DNA from: Ecdyonurus torrentis
Taxonomy: Eukaryota > Arthropoda > Insecta > Ephemeroptera > Heptageniidae
NCBI GenBank assembly: GCA_949318235.1
Contig: OX439131.1
Location: 34,413,930 to 34,477,929, forward strand
Direction of reading: 5' to 3'
Length of the DNA stretch: 64,000 nt
Shown here: one piece after another, positions 1 to 11,091 of the stretch
Layout: every line of letters starts with the position of its first letter
How positions within the stretch are numbered: position 1 is the stretch's first letter
Notes under the pieces: model-generated
Database searches by the model: none
Told to the model about the DNA's origin: nothing
Seen by the model: only the letters and a program-made list of their open reading frames with translations
Position numbers and translations under genes: made by a program

Positions 1-30
1 TTTAAAAAAGAGAATGCTGAGCATTATTTA

Positions 31-171
<141 letters not shown>

Positions 172-628
172 CCTATATACAAAATGTAAAATATGCTAAT
201 TCTCTATGTAATGTTCAATAAAAGTGATTGCCAGGTGTGATTGAGATAATCAGACAAAAGTCACTTCTCATCCACCTGAGTGTAGTTTCAATTTCCTGCT
301 ATATAGACAAGGTAAGCTGAAGTAGATGGCAAACTATCTGGCTTAAATACTGAAAACATTCGAAAGACAGAGTTTGATTTATAAATTTTTGTCAACTATG
401 GTATCATTACCATTTATATGCATTTATTGTTTTAAATACTTATTTTCTATTTTCTTGCAGAACTGTACTTTTTATTTAATTTTTTTTTATAGGAAGTAAA
501 ATTTTGTTTTTTTTGTAAATTATTTTTCAAACTGATCTCTTTCTCTGTCTATATTTTGTGTATAATTTTACATGAGTTTTTGATTGACTGGCATGTTGGA
601 GTGGATACTGTGACATTTACAGAAATAC

Positions 629-894
629 ATATCGCCGTGGCCGTGCCCATAGGGCGTACTTGCATTTCAAGGTCGTCTTACAAAAGGCGTACTTGCATTT
701 TTGTCCAGTACAACAAAGGGCATACTTGCATTTTCGTCCAGTACAACAAAGGGCGTACTTGCACTTGGTTTTACATGTTAAGCTTATGGCGGCTGCGTGC
801 TCAGCATCGAAATTAGCCAAATGCAAGTACGCCCTTTGCGTAAAAGTAGCCAAATGCAAGTACGCCCTTTGGGCACGGCCACTGCGTTATATAT
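629..894. repeat. Word-palindrome, GGGCGTACTTGCATTT family, copy 1
   Basis: Starts ATATCGCCGTGGCCGTGCCC and ends GGGCACGGCCACTGCGTTAT. The left half has tandem GGGCGTACTTGCATTT words spaced by TCGTCCAGTACAACAAA; the right half has the inverted AAATGCAAGTACGCCC twice. Internal reading frames are artefacts of the repeat. Confidence 0.75.
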
Positions 895-899
895 TATTT

Positions 900-1723
900 A
901 AATCCTTAATTTCTAATGCAAAAAATTTAATGTTAACATATTATAATAAAGAAATGTTCAAAATTTCACTATGGAAACCAACAAATGACTGCACGGATAA
1001 GCTATTTTTATATTTATACTTTATGTTTAAGACATTTTTGCATACTTGCAAAGATAATCATACATATAAGGTCAATAGAGATTTTGAATTATTTTTAAGT
1101 TTTGAATATTTTAATAATATTTTATTAAATTTTTTATAATTACTTTAAACTACTATTTAGCTAAAAAATTGATGGGGATATAATTTTTTAATAAAAGTAA
1201 TAAAATGTCAATATATATTTTTGTTTTATTCCTTACATTAGGGTTAAACCAGCAAATACATAGTGTCAAAATATTCCAGACAGGAATTTTGCAAACAAGC
1301 TGTTATAAAAATTATTATAATTAGGAAAACGCTGTAAAGGATAAAAAATATTTAACATTATAGCACATTAGTTATAATTGAGATTGAAATAATGATCACT
1401 CTTAACGTGATGTTTGGGGAAAACATTAAGTAGAGCTTAGAGGAAAATAAATAAATAAAAATAATAATACAAAAATAAAATTATGCAAATTCCCCATTAT
1501 ATTAAAACAAACAATTAATCTTATGACAACATAAGACTGGAAACTGAACCGCGGAAGTATAAAGCATGTGACTGAACAGTGGAAGTAGAGAGTTTCTCCT
1601 GGTTTCTTCCACTTTTTACTGTCATGTAGTTTCCTCTTCCTGCACTTCTGTTTACCATTTTATAGGCTCCAGATCTTAATGTTAAAACTAATTTAAGACT
1701 ATATAATGATATATATATATATA

Positions 1724-1766
<43 letters not shown>

Positions 1767-2055
1767 AGTAATTGCATCATATTTCATATCAACCAAAAAC
1801 AGCTTGTATTTATATTATTTTATAGCATAAAAAATTAAAGGGACAAAAAATTGTAAGTCCTTATATTAATAATACACTTAAAACCACATTAGTCAAGAAA
1901 ATGACTTTAAAAATATGTTTGACTAATAAAAATAGCTTTGATGGTAAAAACAGAGATCAGAAAAATTTGAGGGAACTGGAGAACATAACAATTAGATTGA
2001 CGCAGATACAGTGGCAAATAATATCCAACTTTGAGGCCACCGTGTTGCACACAGG
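900..2055. other. AT-rich DNA, no gene seen
   Basis: Contains a (TA)n tract at about 1,711-1,760. A loose inverted pair around GGAAACTGAACCGCGGAAGT and AGTTTCCTCTTCC (about 1,540-1,645) may be a small diverged element. Confidence 0.5.
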
Positions 2056-2059
2056 AAGG

Positions 2060-2277
2060 TTATGTACTAGTCCCCACCCCCTCCTTTTTGTATGTGCGTG
2101 CTTTTATTAGCTTGGCATTGAACAGTTTCAGAAACTTATTCTCAGGTGGCTTCAGCTGCTCTGCTGCCAGATAAAAAGAGCTTTCCATTGCATATTCCAG
2201 TTTAGCCAAAACATCTGCCCATGGCTTGTAACTTGAGAGTGAGCCATTTAAAGTAATGGCATCATAACTATCCAAAG
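2060..2277 (-). CDS. Unidentified terminal-exon-like ORF
   Basis: A minus-strand open frame follows a long T-tract (complement of the A-run at 2,287-2,312) and an AG, so it looks like a 3' splice acceptor plus last exon. It reads YDAITLNGSLSSYKPWADVL and continues through an AAEQLKPPENKFLKLF-like helix to a TAA at 2,060. The amino-acid content is protein-like and not repeat-derived, but I recognise no family. It lies about 1 kb downstream of the PDCD7 stop on the same strand and could be the last exon of another gene whose other exons I could not find, or a decayed fragment. Confidence 0.35.
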
Positions 2278-2281
2278 CTTC

Positions 2282-2313
<32 letters not shown>

Positions 2314-2579
2314 TGCAAGGCAAAACAAAACCTCTTATAGGGTTTTCACTGATGCATGCAGTGATTTATTTTGGCCAGAGTTGGAAATTATTCTCATTCT
2401 CTCTCTCTCAAGATGTTCCTCTCACCATGATGCTCACAATCTTCTATTTCACAATATTTCCTCGTCTGTTTATAAGTTTTTACCATCACACATTTTTTAA
2501 ATCATTTTAGGATAAATTAAGGAAAAGAAATAAGCATTGCAGTTTAAAATAAAAAAATGAAAAGGCATTGTAGCAGGAA

Positions 2580-2790
2580 ATAGCAGATGGTCTTAGCACA
2601 GTGAAGACAAAAGTTTGGGGAAAAGTCTTGCTAGCACAGAGAGATACGTTATTTTATTTATATCATATCTACTGTGCTAGCAAGTACGTTCATCACACTA
2701 TCTTTGCTATGGCAAGGACCTTTCTGCTTTTCTCTATCCTTATCTTTTAATTTATTTAAAATCATATTAATATAAGATTTAAGCAATGCT
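2580..2790. repeat. Penelope-family terminal relic
   Basis: Contains GTCTTGCTAGCACAGAGA and an inverted partner TGTGCTAGCAAG at about 2,680, plus CTCTATCCTTATCTTTTAAT at its right end. It is related to the 3' region of the Penelope-like copy at 62.9 kb and is diverged. Confidence 0.5.
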
Positions 2791-3159
2791 ATTGATAAGA
2801 ATAATTAATCATATTCATGCTTATGCTTGATTCAATTAGATTCTCAATTTAATGTTAACACTTTGAATGGTTGAGTAAGCCTTTTTCAAAATTAGTTATA
2901 TTTATAATAATTTTTGTCTTCAAAATTGTATATTTTTAATTAAATAATTAGCTATTTTTAAAAACAGGCCTATCATGTTGCTGGGTTTGTAATTGGCCAC
3001 TACTACCAGTATCACATCTGGGTCATAAGCATAAGTGTGTTGTAGCATCTCTAAATTTGACATTTTATGCATATTTTGCATTGCTCGATTACTATATCAT
3101 TTTTAGCTACAATAAATTTTACACAAAAAAGGAACTATTGTGGTTTAATTTCTTGAAAG

Positions 3160-3275
3160 AAATAATAGAGTAAACCAGCAAGGGGCTTAAGGGCCTTTCC
3201 AGCCTGCTATGTCTCTTCACAGAAGGTAAGGCACCTGCTGGTTTCATGTATCATTTCCTTAAACGCAAACCAATA
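3160..3275. repeat. Short Penelope-family terminal relic
   Basis: Has inverted AACCAGCAAGG...CCTGCTGGTTT ends about 75 bp apart around GGCCTTTCC. It lies just downstream of the PDCD7 stop. Confidence 0.4.
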
Positions 3276-3308
3276 GTAAAATAATTGAAATCATTTTTAC
3301 TTAATGAA

Positions 3309-5465
3309 TTAGTCCCTTACTGGCTCCAATAAAAGTGAAGCCCAATCCCTTGAGGATGCAGGCTGAGGCAAAATCCATCCTACTGGAGGTGCAGAAGATA
3401 ATATGGCTCCTGTTGGTACTTTGAATTGATCCCACTCTTGCCTAAACATAATAAAACAATATTTATTAATTTCACTGAAGTAATATATAAATAAATAAAT
3501 AAATAATAAACAACATCAATGTATTCAGTACATACTGACATAGCGGACACAAAGGGCGTTCTTGCATTTAAATACTTTCGATGCTGTGCCCACATCCGCC
3601 ATTAGTTTAACATGTAACACAAAGTGCAAGTACGCCCTTTGTTGTATTGGACAAAAATGCAAGTACGCCTTTTGTAAGACGACCTTTGGACGCAGCTGGG
3701 GCGATGTGTTATGAAAGCTATGTAAAAAATCAAAGCTAGAGGAAGAGATTGATGTTACCTGATATTAATAAATTTTTGCAGATCAAAGTCAGCTCTTGTG
3801 TGATGCTGGAATTCTTCTGAATTGTTATCTGGTATTGGACCAAATAACAGCCTCTCCCATTCAGCTAATGGTATCAATTGTTTTAAAGATTTACGCTGAT
3901 GACCTCGTACTTGAGCTTCCTCTTCAAGCATAACTTTCAGTGCATGCTCCTCTGCTGCATACTCTTTCAGCTGAGTTTCCCATAGCTCACCAAGTTGGCC
4001 TGTAAATATATTATATTATTAATAACAATTAAAAGGTATCACCATTACAGTTGTGTTTATAACTAGAAAAAAAAAAAAAAAGAAAGATATGTTATGCCAC
4101 AGCTGCTATCCTTCCATCATATCATGTACCATCATGACCACAACTGAGATGGTTGTGTCTTATTATCATAATATAAATCAATCTTGTTGCAAACAACATG
4201 TGTATCTCGTATTTTATCACGCGAAGCAAAATGTCTATCTCGATTTTTGTCAGCGTAAGCAAAATGTCTATCTCGAGCGCCATCTCCATAACATTCGGGA
4301 ACGAGATAGACATTTTGCTTACCCTGACAAAAAACGAGATAGACATTTTGCTTCGCGTGATAAAATACGAGATAGACATTTTGTTCGCAACAAGATCGAA
4401 ATGTGTTTTTGCGAGAGTAAATCGTTCATTTTCATATTTTATTTGGGAGACTACATTATTATATAAGTATATATTTTTTATAATGCTGGTCTCATTAAAT
4501 TCTTATTTTATTCTCTCTCTCCCCCCTCCCCCTCCGTTAAAATTGTATCATAGTTTCTCTCTGAGTCTGTAAGGACTGATGAAGGTATAACACGCTCCAT
4601 ATCTCTCTTGGAGTCGATTGCCGAAATATTTCCAATGTGTTAGTTATTTTATATCTGTGCTAGCAAGATTTTCACCGAACTATGGGACTCTCGTCACTAT
4701 GGTAAGGCCCTTGCTGGTTTTCTCCTATCCTTTTCTTTTAATTTATCATACCTAACCGCGATGGTTTATTTTCCTTAATATACAAATAATAAGAACGAAC
4801 TATTATTTTACTTAAAAAAATAATAATCAAAAGCCAAAAAGGAACTGGTCTCACAATTCAAAATTTTATTTAATGATTTAAGACTTTGCTATTATTTACT
4901 TGAAATGCAAGAATACAGTATACTCAGTATACTGTATGTGTTTTGAGCAAGGTGGAGATTTGAAACGAATGCGTAGATCAATCGGTAAATCTCATGGACG
5001 GAATATATTGAGACATGAAAATTAAACTTACTAAACGATCCATCTGATTATTAATTATATATGACCGGTGCTTTTTTTTATTTTTAAGTGAACACATACG
5101 ATTAAATATGTAAATTAAGAGCCATCATTTGTAAAACCGTTGTCCACTCACTTTTTTATTTGCGCACCAACAAGCAACAATACACGTCAATTATTTAAAT
5201 TCAAAGATTTTCCTAACATATATTCTGATTCCAACAACTATGGAGAAATTACAAACCATGTTTTCCGCACAGAGACAAACAATCAACTGAACGTGTATGA
5301 GAAAAAATATATCGATATATTGTTATCACTGGATAAAATAAGGTAGACTTGAACTTTGAACCAATGTATGAGGAAAGTAGTCCTAATAGATTAAATTTGT
5401 AAGTATATGAATAAAATAAATACTTTTACTTTTTCTTGATTTAAAATCAGTTTAAAATAAGGCGT

Positions 5466-5540
<75 letters not shown>

Positions 5541-8500
5541 CCCGGGACCCGGACCCGTTATTTTTTCTTCGGGTCCGGGCCCCGGGTCCGGGTTTTCAAT
5601 TAATTAATTTTTATTAAATAAAATATAATATATAATTAATACGTTCCATGTCTTTACAGAGTGGAACAAGTCAAGTTAAAACACAACATACAGCAAATAA
5701 TATTAAATTTATAGCAAACTATGTGTTATTAAGATTCATTATATTTGACATATTATTGTTTAATACTGAATACTGGGTGGTAGCGTATTAAATATATTTG
5801 AGAAATACATTATTCTGGAACTTTTTTACTTTAAGTGGTAAAAGTTGATTTTAAATGTAATAATTCTTTTTCATAAGTTCAATAAGTGCCAATTATAACC
5901 TACATTTGCAATAGAATTTTTAAAAAAAGGCAGTAGGTTAAAAATAGGATAGCAAAATAATGCAAAAAAAAAAAAAAAAAAAAAAATGGATTGATTTGCT
6001 ACACCTTGTCGATTAGCCAAATAAGAAACTTAGTATTATTAAATTCATATTATTAAAAAAAAAATTAAAAAAAGAAACTTATTATGCAAGCTGTAAGACA
6101 GCACATTATAATTTTTTTTTTAAAATGAAGCTCCTATAAGCTTTATAATTCAGGCGTTATTATTATTATTTTTTTTTCTTTTGGAACATAATATTTTTAA
6201 CATATAATTTGAGGGATAATTGGTGTAGGTGTATTCTGCATTATTCCTGATAAGATATTTAATATCCTTTGACCCAAAGAAAAACAAATACAAAAAAAAA
6301 AAAAACTCTACTCCAAAAAAAGAAATTTAAATAGACAAAGTACAGTCAAGTTTTTTATTATTTATTATATTTTTTAAGGTACTGAGAGTTTAAAAATAAT
6401 GTTTTACTAAAATTGCATAATCATTACTCATTAGGATACTAAAAAATACTATAATAACTAGACTAAAACCTACTCTTGAAGAGTTAAAAAAATATATAAA
6501 AAACTCGCAAAATATTTAAATAAATTAATATTTGTGTTGTATGCATATTGCATATATATTTCTGAAGCAGAAAAAAAAAAAAGATAAAAAGTGCCAACTA
6601 TTAAAAAAATTCACTCTATATATTTCTCATGTTTTTGTGCATTTCTTAATATTTCAATCAGACGAGTATTAACTTATTAAGTATATAAGTGACTGTAGAA
6701 CATAGGTTATTTTATTTTATATTATTCAAGTCATTGAGTTTTATTATATTATAGTGTTCTGCATTGAGAATGCAAGCAGAGAAAAATAATAATAATTTCA
6801 ACACTATAGCGCCAAATAGTTGGAGAGCTGTTATTGATCAAGATCGCAAGGTAAGCCATGCAGTCACAACACTGGTAACTTGAAAAAAAGCCACACCGCC
6901 CACACCTGGTCTCTAATAAGAACATTTTTCTCTTGTTACCTGTGTTGTGACTGGCTTACCTCGCGATCTTGACCAATAACAGCTCTCCAAATATTTGGCG
7001 CGATAGTGTTTAAATTGTTATTATTTTTCTCTGCTTGCATTCTTAGTAGTATATTATATAAATAAAAAAAAACAATAATATAATATAAATAATATAACCA
7101 ACCTATGTTCTACAGTCACTTATACTTAATGACAATAATGACATAAAACATAAATGTAGCATAAATAATTAAGTTTATTATTTCCGTGAATAAATAAACA
7201 ATCATAAGTGTGAAATTAATTCTAACAGCATTAAAAATAAGACAAAGTTGCTGTACCTAAATTTACAATCTAAAGTTTGAGTTTAAATCTAAGATTATGC
7301 CCTAAAATATAAAAAGTAACACGGGCAGAGTTAGTATATAAAATATTGCTAGCTTAGCTTATAATTAGCTATATTTATATTATGCAATAAAAAATAATCT
7401 ATGACTTACAGCCGTTTATGTTTAAAGGAATAGACCAGAGATAACATTAAGATTACATAAATAACATTAGTTTGTCTCAAAACCCAACTGTAGCCCTGTA
7501 GCAGTGACCAAAAAATTCGATTTATGCAACCCGCTCAACATTTTCATACTAATTTTTGCATGTTGCTGCCGTCATAAACATGAATTTTCACGCAAATTGC
7601 ATACTTTACAGGTTTTTCACGCCCATTTCGTGTTTATTCATTAAAAAGCATTATGTTGTTTTATGTGATCTATATATGGCTTTAACGACAAAAATGTATC
7701 ATAAATTACGTAGTTTTTATAATTTCTTTGTATAAATAAAATCCTCCGTAATCGTGAGCAAAGTGAAATAAGAGCAGTTTTTAAGGCGATATTTTTCAAA
7801 GTAAATAATAATAAAACAATGCACAAAAACAATAAGCAATTAATATTATTTTTACTTATGTCGACGTATTAAATTTAAATTTTTTATTGGTACAGTTATG
7901 CTTTTTTATAATATTCAAAAGAAATAAAATATTGACTCTTATCGCAAGTGAAATTTTCGATTAATTAGAAATATACTTTATCAGAGTGGAAAACGTTTAT
8001 AAATGAAAATGACGTGAAAATTATTACGAAATATTCTTACTTAATAATTCATAAAAAAAAAGGGTATTATTATATTCATATTTCTCTCGATTTGAAAATT
8101 CCATTTGCAAATAGTGTCAATATTTTAATTGTTTTGATAAGAATTATATAAAAATTTACTTTAATACAGTGAACAAATATCATAAAGCAACTGATATACG
8201 GCATTTTTATGGCTATATGCGTTTGTTGGATGTAGTATAATGATGTGTTTAATTGTGTTTTAAATACATATAACTTGGCAAAATTTTGCATTAAAATAAT
8301 TTTCATTTTACTGCCTATAATCGCAACCTCATTTTTTGTTAAAAATATTACATTTAATTAAAAAAAATTATTTTAACGCGCTTTAATCTCAATCTAATTT
8401 TTTGTTAAACATATTAAAATTTTAATATTTTTTAATTATATTTAATATATGCAGCAATGTATTATATTGGTCACACCAATCAGCATCAATGAGGACAATT

Positions 8501-8624
8501 GTCACGCCTCTTGTAAAGAGGTAAGCAAGCAACGTTGCCAGATTTACGGTTCGTACGCGCACACCTGCCACGGTATAGGGAATTTAACGTTGTCGGCCAG
8601 ATGACGTCTCGGCTAGATTGCCCT

Positions 8625-8705
<81 letters not shown>

Positions 8706-10876
8706 CTTTTCTTTGACAGAAGATTTTGAATTGGCAAATATTTGAATTGAGAAAAAAATGGTTAATATTCAACTTTTGATTATTTTATTAAATAAAATAA
8801 TAGTTTTTTTTTTTTTTTAAAGTTTGCTATAAAAATAAAGACATTTTATATTGATCTAATTATTGTTTGTTTTTTATTATTATTTATTTTGCGATATTTT
8901 ATACAAATAATTATATTATTGTGCCGAAACGCGTTGTGAAATTTCAATTTTTGTCCCAACGCATTGGGAACAATTTTGCATATTGCATGTGCCCAACGCG
9001 TCATAAGATTTCAATTTTGATCCCGTCACGTTGAAATTTTTTAACTTGATCTCAACGCGTTGGGATTAAATTTGCCATGCTCCCATCACGAATTTCGCAT
9101 TACGAAGCCTCATACGTGGTCCCAACGCGTTTGGACCATATTTTCCGCTTCCGGAGCGAATTCGCTTCTGGAAGCTAACATATATAATAGGCCTATATGT
9201 AGGCTATATATATATATTTTTTTTGCTGCAAATTTTTTCATGGAAAAAAAAATTGGGGTTCATCCGACGATTTTTTTTTTCAAGGCAAAGTGAACTTATG
9301 CCAATAAAGCGGAACAACATTGATATGGACTTGATCTCATTACCTATTTATCTATCTATAGGCCTACATTAAAGAATTAATGATTCCGTTCAATAATTTT
9401 TAATTTAAGGTGCTGTCACCTTGTGTATTATTTTAACATAATAATAATGTAAATTCCTGTAACATTTTCCAAAATCCAAAGAAATATCCACAATTTAACT
9501 TACTAGTGACTTTTGAAAATCTATCATTCTCCCGCGGAGTAGGTTGTAGACCTTTATCAAAAGCTGCTCTTGCTCGCAGCTGTCTCAATTTATTTAAGTC
9601 TTCCAGAACTTGTTGCCAGTGCCGTCCTTCAAATTGTTTACGTCTTACTTCTCCTAATACAGCATCAGCTTCACGTCTTGTATCTTCTTCCTACACACAA
9701 TAACACAATTAACAAAACCTTACAATAGATACAAAGTATATTACTTAGGCAAATTTTTACATACTCGTTTAGCTCTTTCCACTTTCTGTTGCTCATGTAG
9801 TCTCCATGCATCTATTTGCATGTGTAAAGCTTGTCTCCTTGCAGACATTATTTTAAGTTGATTTTGCCTGTGTGACTTTTGTTGTTGCTGATGTTTTCTT
9901 TTGGCACTTCGCTTGGAAACAAGCTTTTTCAAAGCTAAAACAGTAGAATTATCTTCTAAGTTGTTCAGCAGTGTCAGTAGCTGTTGCTAAGAGAAATATT
10001 TGCAAGTAAATAAATTATTTAAATTTTGACAAGTGCCACACTTCTTATACATACTTTCAATTCATTCATTTTGTTGACCTTTTCATTCCAATTACTTAGT
10101 TGGTCATCCAAACTGTCTTGCATTTCATTTTGTAGTATCTTCATTTCATTCAAGTAGTTAGCACATGATAGAATAATCTGATGTGCCTGTTTTATCTAAA
10201 TAAATAATAAAAATGTAATTACCAGAATAAAAAGTCCCTTCTCCCTACCAATTAATTAATAGTTTAAATACTTCTTACAACCTGCATCTAAAAATGAATA
10301 ACAGACCCCCCCCCCTCTCCTTTGATTTGCATTATATTAAACCTTTAACAAGTCCTAACCAATGACATCCACAAAATTTAACTGTTTCTCATTCAAACTG
10401 TCCTAAGCTTAATTATTATGGGATAATATGGGACTTACAAATTTTGTCATTAAGATTTGTTGAAAGTAATACAGTATACTTACATTCACAGTAACTGCTG
10501 GTTTCAGTTGTTTGTTGTGCAATCCTTTACCACATGTTTGCAGCCATGTCATAACCCAAGCTTTATCTTGCTGTTCTCTTAAGCTGCATCCTTTTTCTTG
10601 TTTTTGTGATGTATAGCTAATAGGAAAGCTTTGCTGGGGTTGTGATATAAAGTTTTGGTGCAAATTTTCAAAATGATGTGGTGGCATAGAAAATGGAATG
10701 TTTTGGTGTGGAGTCATTCTTTGCCCATAACAAAAGTATGGGGGTGGAGGAGTATTAAAATTTGGCTGTGGCTGTACATTACTGTACAAATGCCGTGACT
10801 GCCAATTTTCATCTTCTTGCTTACTTTGATGCCACCCAGGTGGATTGTTCATGTTTTGGAATGGTATTTGAGACAT
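3309..10876 (-). CDS. PDCD7: PDCD7 / U11-U12 snRNP 59K protein
   Basis: Component of the minor (U12-type) spliceosome di-snRNP, where the 59K protein links U11 and U12 particles in the nucleus. Exons: 10,484-10,876 (ATG at 10,874-10,876), 10,055-10,195, 9,765-9,986, 9,504-9,690, 3,759-3,999, 3,309-3,441. Phases close to 438 residues (human 485). Residues 1-131 are Pro/Gln/Asn-rich and low complexity. Residues about 132-260 form a charged coiled coil (KSHRQNQLKIMSARRQALHM). The conserved core has READAVLGEVRRKQFEGR and LRARAAFDKGLQPTPREN. The C-terminus carries WDQFKVPTGAILSSAPPVGW, matching the conserved tail. The fourth intron (4,000-9,503, 5.5 kb) is repeat-packed. No AT-AC or GTATCC donor was seen in this gene itself. 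Confidence 0.92.
3544..3712. repeat. Word-palindrome, GGGCGTACTTGCATTT family, copy 2
   Basis: Same words as copy 1 (AAAGGGCGTTCTTGCATTTA, GTGCAAGTACGCCCTTTG), with TTGTATTGGACAAAAATGCA as spacer and a GGGGCGATGTG end. Between the last two PDCD7 exons. Confidence 0.7.
4181..4396. repeat. Word-palindrome, AAAATGTCTATCTCG family
   Basis: Arms ATCTTGTTGCAAACAA... / ...TTGTTCGCAACAAGAT. The word AAAATGTCTATCTCG occurs twice on the left and its complement CGAGATAGACATTTT three times on the right. Translated frames repeat KMSISFFV-like units and are not a gene. Confidence 0.75.
4490..4790 (+). repeat. Penelope-family terminal relic with CTAACCGCGATGGTTT end
   Basis: In order: GAGTCTGTAAGGACTGATGA, GTGCTAGCAAG, TCACTATGGTAAGGCCC, TTGCTGGTTTTCTCCTATCC, then CCTAACCGCGATGGTTTA at about 4,750. 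The last motif equals the end of the Penelope-like copy at 62.9 kb apart from a small change. CTGATGA...CCGAAA is present but does not fold as a canonical hammerhead. Confidence 0.55.
5468..5592. repeat. (CT)n microsatellite joined to a GC-rich hairpin
   Basis: (CT)n at 5,468-5,537 is followed by CGGACCCGGGACCCGGACCC and, after 12 bp of A/T, its inverted form ending at 5,592. It is far more GC-rich than its surroundings. Large PDCD7 intron. Confidence 0.8.
6674..7130. mobile_element. 457-bp palindromic element
   Basis: Outer arms AAGTATATAAGTGACTGTAG / complement near 7,110-7,130. Inner arms include AATGCAAGCAGAGAAAAATA and GGAGAGCTGTTATTGATCAA with complements at 6,950-7,050. The centre is at about 6,900. 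In the large PDCD7 intron. Confidence 0.8.
7422..7685 (+). repeat. TTAA-ended MITE, copy 1
   Basis: Ends TTAAAGGAATAGACCA / complement-like TGATCTATATATGGCTTTAA. Internal AACCCAACTGTAGC and TTATGCAACCCGC are shared with copy 2 at 50.3 kb in the same orientation. The TTAA termini suggest a TTAA target. Large PDCD7 intron. Confidence 0.7.
8631..8699. repeat. (CT)n microsatellite
   Basis: About 34 CT units; arginine/glutamate or serine/leucine frames across it are artefacts. Confidence 0.95.
8930..9140. repeat. Repeat of CCCAACGCGTT words
   Basis: CAACGCGTTGGGA-type words, each its own partial palindrome, occur at about 8,938, 8,955, 8,993, 9,054 and 9,121, separated by AAATTTCAATTTTGATCCC-type spacers. 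In the large PDCD7 intron. Confidence 0.65.
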
Positions 10877-11091
10877 TTTTAATTCTTAATACAAACTAAT
10901 AGGGTTAATATTAATTATAATAATTATTGAGGTTAATAATTAATATTGTGTGCACTTTAATTATAAAAACAAAGTTTTTTTTTCGTTAATACATTATATA
11001 TAATTATATACAATTGGCAAATTATTATTATTTTTTTAGAAAGGCAATTTGTTTAGGGGTGTTTTGTGAAGGCAATAAGCTGTTAGTGAAT

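Noticed and set aside
4181..4396. CRISPR-like regular repeats
   Set aside because: Repeats are in both orientations, form a palindrome, have no uniform spacers, and the genome is eukaryotic.
4555..4640. Hammerhead from CTGATGA ... CCGAAAT
   Set aside because: Position 10.1 cannot pair with 11.1, stem I has no complement and stem III is A/T only; at best a decayed relic.
4000..9503. U12-type intron in PDCD7
   Set aside because: The donor is GTAAGT-like, not ATATCC or GTATCC, and the acceptor is ordinary CAG.
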